DNA of 5,743 nt from DAOTXK01 sp034435395 (GTDB taxonomy: Bacteria; Chloroflexota; Anaerolineae; Aggregatilineales; Ch27), in contig DAOTXK010000425.1 of the NCBI GenBank assembly GCA_034435395.1, positions 1-5,743 of the forward strand, read 5' to 3'. Every line of letters starts with the position of its first letter. Position 1 is the first letter of the stretch. A program made the translations under genes and the position numbers. Under the pieces are notes generated by a model, which saw only the letters and a list, made by a program, of their open reading frames with translations, searched no databases and was not told where the DNA came from. Positions 1 to 5,528 of the stretch are shown piece by piece.

Positions 1-1267
1 GCGTGGCAGTGGGCGTAGGGGTGAGCGTAGCCGTGGGTGGGGCGGGTTCAGGCGTGGCACTGGGCGCGACAGTGCCGCCGGGCGGCGTCTCCGCTTCGTT
101 GGGGACCAGCTCTCCCGCGATAAAAAGACCCTGCACCTGCGGTACGGCGAAGGAATTCAGCTCAAACACGGCGGCGCTGCTGATGGTCTCGCCCACAAAA
201 AATCGGGCCGGGTCGAAGACTCCCTGCACGCCGACGTAACCCTCCAACCCCTGAAGCGCCAGCCGGACGGCTGCCGGCGCGGCCCCCCCCAGGCGGATCG
301 CCGCCGCCAGCAGGTACACGGCATCATAGTAGGCCGCGCTCAGCGCATCCGGCACCAGACCGAAGGTGGTGACATAGTGGCGCAGGAAGGCGTCGCTGGC
401 CGCGCTGCGGACTCCGGGCACCCAGTTGGTCACGCCGACAATCCGGCCCAGGTTGTTGCCGGAAGCCGCATACACGGCGGAACGAAACTCCAGACTGGCG
501 GCATCCCGATAAAAATAAATACCTCCCCAGCCCCCGGCCCGCAACGCCTGGAGCAACGCGGCGGCGGTGTCCGGCGGCCCCCACATCCCAACCATGTCCG
601 GGTTCAGGTTGACCAGCGTCGCCATCACGCTGTTCAGCGCTGACTGGTCAGGCATCTGGATGGTGGACAGGGGAAAGACGCCCCGGTTGCCCAGCGCCGC
701 CGTAAAACCCACCACGCTCTCCGCCGACGCCCCCGACAGATCGGCCTGCACGATGGCCACCGTCGGACCGGCTTCGAGGCTGAGCAGGTACTCGGCTATC
801 GCCTGCACATACACCTGCTCCGGCGCGCGCGAGCGGAAGATCACATTATCCGTGTCGGCGATGGTGAGGGTGTCGCCGGTGGCCGCGGTCAGGACGGGCA
901 GCTTCAGGCCGCGCAGGTCAATGAACGTGGCCAGCACCACCGCGCTGTCATCCGGCCCCAGGATGGCCAGCACGCCACGGCTGTGGAGCGCCGCCAGCCC
1001 GGCCCGCACCTCGTCCGCCGTCCTCACCGGGACCGACAGCAGCTCAAAGGCGTAGACCCCGCCGTCCGGTCCGATCATTCCCCCGGCCCCGTTGATCTCA
1101 GCAATAGCCAGCTGAGCGCCCCGGCCCGCCGGGCTGTCCGCGGCCGTCAGCAACCCCAGCCGGACGATGACCGGCTCCTGCGCCAGGGCCAGCGGGCCCG
1201 AGAGCCACGCCAGCAACACCACGACCCCCACCACAACCGGCAGCTGTTTGGACCACCACACGGGCAT
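1..1267 (-). CDS. Secreted branched-chain amino acid-type substrate-binding protein (3' end beyond window)
   Basis: The 422 visible residues read as an extracytoplasmic ligand-binding protein of the Leu/Ile/Val-binding (Peripla_BP_6-like) family, which captures a small ligand for an ABC importer or a sensor. Residues 1-29 form a signal peptide: one Lys, a hydrophobic stretch (VVVGVVVLLAWL) and an ALA|QE cleavage site. No lipobox Cys is present, so it is probably not a lipoprotein. After it come a first strand (VIVRLGLLT), the segment AQLAIAEINGAGG at about 51-63, typical of this family, ILGPDDSAVV near 102-111, and AAYYDAVYLLAAAIRLGG near 325-342. Residues 393-422 are a Pro/Thr linker ending TLTPTPTAT that runs off the window, so a wall anchor or further domain may follow. 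Start: an ATG at 1267 (used here) or an in-frame GTG at 1261, which has better ribosome-site spacing. The ligand is unknown and no permease gene is visible. Confidence 0.85.
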   Translation of the reverse strand, partial: MPVWWSKQLPVVVGVVVLLAWLSGPLALAQEPVIVRLGLLTAADSPAGRGAQLAIAEINGAGGMIGPDGGVYAFELLSVPVRTADEVRAGLAALHSRGVLAILGPDDSAVVLATFIDLRGLKLPVLTAATGDTLTIADTDNVIFRSRAPEQVYVQAIAEYLLSLEAGPTVAIVQADLSGASAESVVGFTAALGNRGVFPLSTIQMPDQSALNSVMATLVNLNPDMVGMWGPPDTAAALLQALRAGGWGGIYFYRDAASLEFRSAVYAASGNNLGRIVGVTNWVPGVRSAASDAFLRHYVTTFGLVPDALSAAYYDAVYLLAAAIRLGGAAPAAVRLALQGLEGYVGVQGVFDPARFFVGETISSAAVFELNSFAVPQVQGLFIAGELVPNEAETPPGGTVAPSATPEPAPPTATLTPTPTAT

Positions 1268-1275
1268 CCCTCCCT
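1268..1275 (-). promoter_or_regulatory. Ribosome binding site that leaves the binding-protein start ambiguous
   Basis: On the minus strand AGGGAGGG lies directly against the ATG at 1267. The GGAGG core is only 1 nt from that ATG but 7 nt from the in-frame GTG at 1261-1259. The GTG has the normal spacing, so the protein may begin two codons later (MWWSKQ). The signal peptide is intact with either start. Confidence 0.6.
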
Positions 1276-1386
1276 GACGGGCGCGGGCGCGCCGGGAACG
1301 GACAGAGTTGAGAGAGAAGGCAGTCCCCTACGGCCATTCCGGCGCTAACCGCTCTTCAGAAACCAGAGCAAAAACCCGGCACCGGT

Positions 1387-1429
1387 AGTATAGTTGCCTC
1401 CATTGTATCACGACCGCCAGCGCTGCAAA
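1387..1429 (-). promoter_or_regulatory. Candidate promoter of the binding-protein gene in the divergent intergenic region
   Basis: This is the only AT-rich island between the two divergent genes. On the minus strand TTTGCA (1429-1424, 4/6 to TTGACA), a 16-nt spacer and TACAAT (1407-1402, 5/6 to TATAAT) resemble a housekeeping sigma-factor promoter. A second -10-like TATACT lies at 1392-1387. Either would leave a leader of more than 100 nt. The same bases read TATAGT on the plus strand (1389-1394), which might serve yqeK, but no matching -35 is seen. Nothing else is recognised in the 1268-1489 gap. Confidence 0.3.
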
Positions 1430-1489
1430 CCCGACCCGGGTCGCGCTGGCCGGAACGCCTGTCAGCACTCTGACGACGGACGAGGACCG

Positions 1490-2116
1490 ATGTCGTCCCA
1501 CCACATCTCCTCTATTGACCGGGCATTGGAGGTCAAAGCCCGATCCTGGGCACAGAGCCGGATGTCCGCCGAGCGTTTCCGGCACACCCAGGGCGTCGTG
1601 GAAACCGTCACCGGCCTGGCGACCGCCTACCGGCTGGAAACCGTGGCTGCCCTGCGGCTGGCTGGCTGGGTTCACGACGTGGCCAAAGAACAGGGGGATG
1701 CGGCGCTCCTCACCCTGGCGGCACGGTTCGGATACGCCATTCGTCCGGTGGAACGGCAATTCCCTTTCCTGCTGCATGGGGTCGTGGCCGCACGGCTGGC
1801 CCGTGACGAGTTGGGGCTGACCGACCCGATCATCATGACCGCGGTCGAATACCACACCACCGGGCACCCGGACATGAGCGTTTCCGACAAGGTGTTTTAC
1901 CTGGCGGACCTGATCGAGCCGTCACGAACCTACCACTGGATCGACCAGGTGCGGCGGCTGGTCCAGGAAGACCTGGATAAAGCGCTGCTGTTCGCCGTCA
2001 CGCGCCAGATTCGCCGGCTGCTCAAGCACGGCCTGGCCGTCGATCCCCGCAGCGTCGATCTCCGCAACCGGCTGCTGGCGGCGGGCGTCACACTGCCGCC
2101 ACCCGAAGCGGAGTGA
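1490..2116 (+). CDS. yqeK: YqeK-family HD-domain hydrolase, probable symmetrical Ap4A hydrolase
   Basis: This 208-residue protein fits the YqeK family, whose characterised members are metal-dependent cytosolic enzymes splitting diadenosine tetraphosphate into two ADP. The full HD signature is present: His32 (RFRHTQGVVET), His62-Asp63 (GWVHDVAKE), His96 (LLHGVVAARLA), His122 (AVEYHTTG) and Asp140 (YLADLIEPSR). The stretch HTTGHPDMSVSDKVFYLAD is diagnostic for YqeK within the wider HD superfamily, and the C-terminal RNRLLAAG tail also fits. The ATG at 1490 was chosen because GAGG lies 4 nt upstream. A longer reading from a TTG at 1394 adds 32 residues unlike the family. In many bacteria yqeK sits beside nadD and rsfS; neither is here, and pfkA follows after 85 nt. 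Function rests on family and motif recognition; substrate preference cannot be read from sequence. Confidence 0.92.
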   Translation: MSSHHISSIDRALEVKARSWAQSRMSAERFRHTQGVVETVTGLATAYRLETVAALRLAGWVHDVAKEQGDAALLTLAARFGYAIRPVERQFPFLLHGVVAARLARDELGLTDPIIMTAVEYHTTGHPDMSVSDKVFYLADLIEPSRTYHWIDQVRRLVQEDLDKALLFAVTRQIRRLLKHGLAVDPRSVDLRNRLLAAGVTLPPPEAE

Positions 2117-2134
2117 GGTTGGTCTTCGCCGGGT

Positions 2135-2163
2135 TTGCGCGCTTCCGGTGATGTGAGTATAAG
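2135..2163 (+). promoter_or_regulatory. Candidate sigma-70-type promoter for pfkA-dprA
   Basis: TTGCGC (2135-2140, 3/6 to TTGACA), an exact 17-nt spacer and TATAAG (2158-2163, 5/6 to TATAAT) lie in the 85-nt gap between yqeK and pfkA. Transcription would begin near 2170, giving a leader of about 30 nt that contains the strong ribosome site at 2188-2195. The -35 is weak. No terminator is seen after yqeK, so read-through from yqeK is also possible. Confidence 0.4.
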
Positions 2164-2201
2164 AACCGCAGACCTGCGTCCACTCCTGGGGGAGGTATCC
2201 C

Positions 2202-3197
2202 GTGAATCGCGTCGGATTGATGACCAGCGGCGGCGACTCGCCCGGCATGAACGCTTTCATCCGGGCGGTGGTGCGCCGGGCGATCAGTTACGGCATGGAG
2301 GTCTACGGCATTGAGCACGGCTACCGAGGCCTGATCGACGATAACCTCCGCCCGATGGATGTGCGCTCCGTAGGCGGCATCCTCGACCGCGCCGGGACGG
2401 TGCTGGAAACGGCGCGCTGCCAGGAATTTATGACCCAGGCCGGTCAGCGCAAAGCCCTGCGGACGCTCAACGAGCACGCCATTGAGGGACTGGTCGTGCT
2501 GGGCGGGGATGGCTCGCTGCGCGGCGCGATGGCCCTCCACGAGGCGGGCATCAGGGTCGTTGGCGCGCCGGGCACGATCGACAACGACATGTTCGGCACG
2601 GAGATGACCATCGGCGTCGACACCGCGCTGAACGTCGCCCTGGACGCCATCGACATGATCCGGGCGACTGCCTCCTCCCACCAGCGCGCGTTCCTGGTCG
2701 AGGTCATGGGACGGCATTGCGGCTACCTGGCGCTGATGGCCGGGATCGCCTGTGGGGCGGAGATGATCTGCATCCCGGAGGTACCGTTTGAACTGGCGGA
2801 CGTGGCCCGGACGCTGGACGAGGCGTATATCCGCGGCAAGGCGCACTGCATCATCGTGGTGGCGGAAGGAGCCGCCTATAACGCGGGGGCCATTCAGGCG
2901 TACCTCACCGGGCGGCAGGACGAACTGGGCTTTGACGTGCGCGCCACCATCCTGGGACACATCCAGCGCGGTGGCAAGCCCACTGCCTTCGAGCGCATCC
3001 TGGCCACGCGCCTGGGCTGCGCCGCCGTGGATCACCTCCAGCAAGGCAACACCGGCGTGATGGTCGGCGTGCGCGGACACGAGGTCATCAGCACGCCCAT
3101 CCCGGAAGTGGTCAGCCGCAAGCAGGAACTCGACCTGTCGCTCTATGATCTGGCGCGCACGCTGGAAAATCCGACGCCAGTGGCGGGTCTGCGGTGA
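2202..3197 (+). CDS. pfkA: ATP-dependent 6-phosphofructokinase
   Basis: The 331-residue protein is a full-length group A phosphofructokinase, converting fructose 6-phosphate and ATP to fructose 1,6-bisphosphate in cytosolic glycolysis. Up to about residue 222 the numbering matches the E. coli enzyme. It shows GGDSPGMN (10-17), Arg72, GGDG (101-104), PGTIDND (123-129) with catalytic Asp127, Arg162, MGR (169-171), Glu222, and ATILGHIQRGG with Arg247, His253 and Arg256. Gly104 and Gly124 mark ATP use; pyrophosphate-dependent relatives carry Asp and Lys there. Several effector-site residues of the ADP/PEP-regulated E. coli enzyme are kept (Arg21, Arg25, Arg154, Glu187, Lys213), so allosteric control is plausible but inferred. 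The start is a GTG, fixed by GGGGGAGG 6 nt upstream and by the immediate MNRVGLMTSGGD family N-terminus. The 3' end overlaps dprA. Confidence 0.97.
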   Translation: MNRVGLMTSGGDSPGMNAFIRAVVRRAISYGMEVYGIEHGYRGLIDDNLRPMDVRSVGGILDRAGTVLETARCQEFMTQAGQRKALRTLNEHAIEGLVVLGGDGSLRGAMALHEAGIRVVGAPGTIDNDMFGTEMTIGVDTALNVALDAIDMIRATASSHQRAFLVEVMGRHCGYLALMAGIACGAEMICIPEVPFELADVARTLDEAYIRGKAHCIIVVAEGAAYNAGAIQAYLTGRQDELGFDVRATILGHIQRGGKPTAFERILATRLGCAAVDHLQQGNTGVMVGVRGHEVISTPIPEVVSRKQELDLSLYDLARTLENPTPVAGLR

Positions 3198-4066
3198 ACA
3201 CGCTGGCGTCTCTGGTCGCCCTGTGCCTGGTTCCGGGCGTCGGTGGGGTCACGCTCCAAACGCTGTTGGACCGGTTCGGCAGCGTGGAGGCTATTCTGTC
3301 CGCGTCCACCGACGACCTTCAGGCCACGCCAGGCATCGGGCCGCGTATTGCCGCCGCCATCCGCGCCGTCGATGTTGCTCAGACGGCAGCCGAGATGGCG
3401 GCCTGGCAGGAGGAAGGCCTCGCCGTGATCACCCGGGCCCAACCCTGCTACCCGCCGCTGCTGTTCGGCCTGCGGGACTCCCCGCCCATTTTATTTTGTC
3501 GGGGAACGCTGACGGCGGCAGACGCCCGCGCCATCAGCATTGTCGGCACGCGCCACCCCGCCCGCGCCAGCCGGCATTTCGCCGAGCGCCTCAGCTGCGA
3601 ACTGGCCGCCCGTGGCTGGACCATCGTCAGCGGCCTGGCTTGGGGCATCGATCACGCCGCCCACACCGGGGCGCTCCGGGGGGGGCGCACCATCGCCGTC
3701 CTGGGATCGGGCCTGCGCGCGCCACTACCTCCGGAAAAGAGCCGGCTGGCGGCAGCCATCATCCAGCGCGGCGCGCTCCTCTCCGAAGTTCACCCGGACA
3801 CCCTGCCCAACCCGGCGGCCCTGGTCGCCCGTAACCGCCTGATCGCCGGCATGAGCGCGGCCACCATCGTGGTGGAAGCCGGGGAACGGAGCGGCAGCCT
3901 GCACGCTGCCCGGTTCGCCGCCAAACAGCAGCGGGCGCGGTTCGCGGTGGATAACGGCCGTGCGGGGAACACCGCCCTGCTGCGGGATGGCGCGCAGCCC
4001 ATATCGCCGGACGCGCCCGATTGGGACGCCCTGCATGAGCAGTTGGTGGCTTCGCTTCCGACCTGA
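3194..4066 (+). CDS. dprA: DNA-processing protein DprA/Smf, short form
   Basis: DprA binds incoming single-stranded DNA and loads RecA during natural transformation; it is widespread even in bacteria not known to be competent. Residues 8-58 form the N-terminal helix-hairpin-helix part (VPGVGG, TPGIGPRIAAAI). The Rossmann-like DprA domain follows: SIVGTRHPARAS (115-126), VSGLAWGIDHAAHTGAL (145-161), RTIAVLGSGL (165-174), LLSEVHPDT (195-203), RNRLIAGMSAATIVVEAG (213-230) and SGSL (233-236). At 290 residues it stops soon after this domain, so the C-terminal winged helix of longer DprAs is absent. Some conserved points differ: SGSLHAA replaces the usual SGSLiTA, and VDNGRAGN sits where avPG is expected. 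The GTG start overlaps the pfkA stop as GTGA, and only a weak GGCGGG precedes it, which suggests translational coupling. An 8-G run at 3678-3685 does not break the frame. Confidence 0.93.
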   Translation: MNTLASLVALCLVPGVGGVTLQTLLDRFGSVEAILSASTDDLQATPGIGPRIAAAIRAVDVAQTAAEMAAWQEEGLAVITRAQPCYPPLLFGLRDSPPILFCRGTLTAADARAISIVGTRHPARASRHFAERLSCELAARGWTIVSGLAWGIDHAAHTGALRGGRTIAVLGSGLRAPLPPEKSRLAAAIIQRGALLSEVHPDTLPNPAALVARNRLIAGMSAATIVVEAGERSGSLHAARFAAKQQRARFAVDNGRAGNTALLRDGAQPISPDAPDWDALHEQLVASLPT

Positions 4067-4082
4067 CTGGTTCGCCTCGCCG

Positions 4083-4577
4083 CTATGGCGCGTCGTCGAT
4101 CTCGTCCCAGGAACCCACCGTCTGCACCAGCAACTTGCCTTCCTCGCAGCGCGGACAGTCTAACCAAGCCACGCCCTGATCAAAACGCTCGCCTTCGTCC
4201 CCCCCCGAATGCCCATAGATGGTCAGGTTGCCGCTCCCGCAGACCGTACACTTTTGCAGGTTGACAGCGTCGATTTCCTGATCATCGGCCAGGGCGCGGC
4301 GGTGCAGCGGCAAGAGGATACGGGCAAATGCGTCACCACTGGCGACGCGCGCTTCCAGGGTGGAAATATCGGCCTCCGCCGCCTTCAAGACATGGGGCAG
4401 GTCATAATCCGGCGTGCGCACCAGGACCGAAACAATATTGTCGCAGTCATGGCAGCGGGCCAGCAGGTATTGGTGATCGATGAACAACCGACTGCGCGTG
4501 CTGCCGCCGAAGTGGAGCACCCCTTCTATGTGGTAATTGCATACCGGGCAGGGTTCAATTCGCAACAAACGTCCCAC
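4083..4577 (-). CDS. Unrecognised protein with two Cys4 zinc-ribbon-like modules
   Basis: I do not recognise this 164-residue protein. It has eight cysteines in four CxxC knuckles: CPVC (10-13), CHDC (42-45), CTVC (110-113) and CPRC (141-144). The first pair is 28 residues apart and the second 27, which suggests two structurally similar zinc ribbons. They are joined by a segment (about 56-108) with acidic, probably helical stretches such as AAEADISTLEARV. There is no signal peptide or membrane segment, so it is cytosolic. Zinc ribbons of this sort bind nucleic acid or protein partners or only stabilise the fold; the sequence does not say which. The GTG start is supported by AAGGA 7 nt upstream. 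The gene converges on dprA with a 16-nt gap, and the structured non-coding stretch lies directly upstream. It is probably a real gene: the cysteines are regularly placed and a ribosome site is present. Confidence 0.8.
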   Translation of the reverse strand: MGRLLRIEPCPVCNYHIEGVLHFGGSTRSRLFIDHQYLLARCHDCDNIVSVLVRTPDYDLPHVLKAAEADISTLEARVASGDAFARILLPLHRRALADDQEIDAVNLQKCTVCGSGNLTIYGHSGGDEGERFDQGVAWLDCPRCEEGKLLVQTVGSWDEIDDAP

Positions 4578-4592
4578 AAGAATATCCTTAAC

Positions 4593-4770
4593 CCATCAGC
4601 GGATGGACTGCATGTAACCAGCGGGCGCCGGATAAACCCCCGATCAGGCGTGGATTCACCCGGTCCCCCGCCACCGGAGGAACGGCTCGCTTCGGTTCAC
4701 ATTTCCCGGGTGGACAGACCCGGCGGGCGGGTAACTCCTGCCGACCGCCTGTCGGTACGGGCTGACAGGC
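4593..4770. other. Structured non-coding stretch with several inverted repeats
   Basis: The gap between the glutaredoxin-like and zinc-ribbon genes has no convincing ORF but several perfect inverted repeats. They are CCATC/GATGG (4593-4597, 4602-4606; 4-nt loop), CCGGT/ACCGG (4660-4664, 4673-4677), CCGGGT/ACCCGG (4706-4711, 4718-4723; 6-nt loop) and GCCTGTC/GACAGGC (4747-4753, 4764-4770; 10-nt loop). A fifth pair, CCGAC/GTCGG (4741-4745, 4751-4755), shares bases with the last and cannot form with it. Read on the minus strand, the CCATC hairpin stands 3 nt before the AAGGA ribosome site (4589-4585) of the zinc-ribbon gene, where a leader could control translation. It matches no riboswitch or RNA family I know. 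In DNA this GC-rich some short repeats arise by chance, so function is a hypothesis and the strand is undecided. Confidence 0.35.
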
Positions 4771-4775
4771 AGCGG

Positions 4776-4801
4776 GGAACAATGAAGCCCGGACGCCGGG
4801 C
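4776..4801 (-). terminator. Terminator-like hairpin after the glutaredoxin-like gene
   Basis: Read on the minus strand, 9 nt past the stop codon of the gene ending at 4811, GCCCGG-CGT-CCGGGC forms a perfect 6-bp GC stem (4801-4787) followed by TTCATTGTT. The position fits an intrinsic terminator. The T tract is interrupted and the loop is only 3 nt, so it may be weak. Confidence 0.4.
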
Positions 4802-4810
4802 GGCACACAT

Positions 4811-5128
4811 TCAGACGCGAGAGGATGGAGCCCATGGCAGCTCCTCATCGGGGATCATGGGCTTGAGGATTCCGGTATCCAGGCGCACATGATAATGGGC
4901 CGCTATGTCACGGCGCGTGACGCCGACGATGATCGAACCATCGGGCAGGCGAACGATCGGGAGTGGCGGGAGCCATCGTCCATCACCCAGGCCCATCGCC
5001 CAGGCGCGGGCATCCTGGCTTTCATCCAGATCGACAAACCGGTAAGCCACGCCGATGCTGTCCAGCAACCGGCGCACATCCCACGAGGCCACACACCACA
5101 CTGTCCCATAGATCGTGACTTCAGACAT
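4811..5128 (-). CDS. Glutaredoxin-fold protein with a CxxS (monothiol) active site
   Basis: This 105-residue cytosolic protein has a glutaredoxin/mycoredoxin-like fold. It opens with a strand (EVTIYGT), then the active-site loop WCVAS (11-15), a helix (VRRLLDSIG), a second strand (YRFVDLDES), and PLPIVRLPDGSIIVG (55-69). That last segment lines up with the family's SVPTIVFPDGS, putting the probable cis-proline at Pro57. The protein's only cysteine is Cys12; the second one of CPYC/CxxC is Ser15. It can therefore do only monothiol chemistry, such as glutathionylation-type exchange, reduction of a mixed disulfide, or binding of a cofactor. About 22 residues follow the fold (ILKPMIPDEELPWAP), longer than a minimal glutaredoxin. 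The ATG at 5128 has GAGG 5 nt upstream and a good promoter beyond it. The partner thiol and client are unknown. Confidence 0.78.
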   Translation of the reverse strand: MSEVTIYGTVWCVASWDVRRLLDSIGVAYRFVDLDESQDARAWAMGLGDGRWLPPLPIVRLPDGSIIVGVTRRDIAAHYHVRLDTGILKPMIPDEELPWAPSSRV

Positions 5129-5162
5129 CCCCGCCTCAATTATTGATCAACGATACGACAAC

Positions 5163-5191
5163 ATTTTACCATGGCTGGGAAGCGCTGTCAC
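5163..5191 (-). promoter_or_regulatory. Candidate promoter of the glutaredoxin-like gene
   Basis: On the minus strand GTGACA (5191-5186, 5/6 to TTGACA), a 17-nt spacer and TAAAAT (5168-5163, 5/6 to TATAAT) make the best sigma-70-like promoter in the window. The start point would be near 5156, leaving a leader of about 28 nt. A perfect palindrome, TTGATCAA, occupies 5143-5150 in that leader and could be an operator, though at 8 bp it may be chance. Confidence 0.5.
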
Positions 5192-5280
5192 GCCGATTCG
5201 TATGGTGTGCACGTGAAAACCATCACAATTTGCCGCCTCGCCTCCCGGCCCATACCTGCCACCGAACAGCGCCAGCCGGT

Positions 5281-5466
5281 TCAGGCGCGCGCGGCCTGCT
5301 GAATCACCCGCACAAACGCCTCCCACTCCTCCTGGAAAAAGTGAAGCGTCACCGCTCCCAGGTCGATGTGGAAGACCGTCTCGCCGTCTGGCTCCCGAGA
5401 GACCCAGACCATGTAGTCCTCGGATTCGGCCAGCGTCTCAGTGGGAATCTCCGGTTCTTGAGTCAT
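5281..5466 (-). CDS. Small acidic protein of unknown function (61 aa)
   Basis: I cannot assign a function. The 61 residues begin with an acidic, probably disordered head (TQEPEIPTETLAESED). A compact alternating pattern follows: DYMVWVSREPDGETVFHI (17-34) suggests a beta hairpin turning at PDGE, then LGAVTLHFFQEEWEAFVRVI (36-55) suggests a strand leading into an amphipathic helix. There are no cysteines and no signal or membrane segment. The start at 5466 is fixed by GGAGG 5 nt upstream; a longer reading adds 22 basic, unrelated residues. The protein-like composition in GC-rich DNA and the textbook ribosome site argue that it is real. It lies 62 nt downstream of the transporter gene on the same strand and may be cotranscribed with it. 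Confidence 0.72.
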   Translation of the reverse strand: MTQEPEIPTETLAESEDYMVWVSREPDGETVFHIDLGAVTLHFFQEEWEAFVRVIQQAARA

Positions 5467-5528
5467 CACTGCCTCCATACAGACAGACGACCGCAGGGCG
5501 CGCCGGTCATGGCAGCCCGGCCGGCGCT

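Noticed and set aside
1394..1489. Upstream TTG start extending yqeK by 32 residues
   Set aside because: The extension is Arg/Pro/Cys-rich and unlike the family. The ATG at 1490 has a properly spaced GAGG.
2502..2590. Pyrophosphate-dependent phosphofructokinase
   Set aside because: Gly104 and Gly124 are the ATP-type residues; pyrophosphate enzymes carry Asp and Lys at these places.
2088..3080. Long 330-codon ORF on the minus strand opposite pfkA
   Set aside because: It is antisense to a complete, motif-perfect phosphofructokinase, and its His/Ala/Asp-rich product matches nothing recognisable. Such shadows are common in high-GC genes.
3678..3685. Run of eight G residues as a possible sequencing frameshift in dprA
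   Set aside because: The conserved DprA motifs before it (GIDHAAHTGAL) and after it (RTIAVLGSGL) are in the same frame, so the length is consistent.
3145..3834. 229-codon plus-strand ORF overlapping dprA, which might signal a frameshift
   Set aside because: DprA motifs run uninterrupted in the 3194 frame. The overlapping product is Arg/Pro/Gly-rich and lacks motifs.
4620..4720. ydaO-type (c-di-AMP) riboswitch, suggested by GGGTGAATCC on the minus strand
   Set aside because: The isolated motif resembles part of that consensus, but the GGGGAACC and GUAGGG elements and the CCGUCAGCUAAC block are missing or out of place on either strand.
4620..4720. tRNA-like GGTTCACATTTCCC on the plus strand
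   Set aside because: No acceptor stem, anticodon arm or D arm can be built around it.
4588..4848. 86-codon minus-strand ORF spanning the structured gap
   Set aside because: It overlaps the 3' end of the glutaredoxin-like gene. Its product is rich in Pro, Arg, Gly and Cys with no fold-like pattern, and the inverted repeats account better for the region.
5489..5508. GACCG/CGGTC inverted repeat between the transporter and small gene as a terminator
   Set aside because: It is only 5 bp with a 10-nt loop and no T tract, so it is not supportable.
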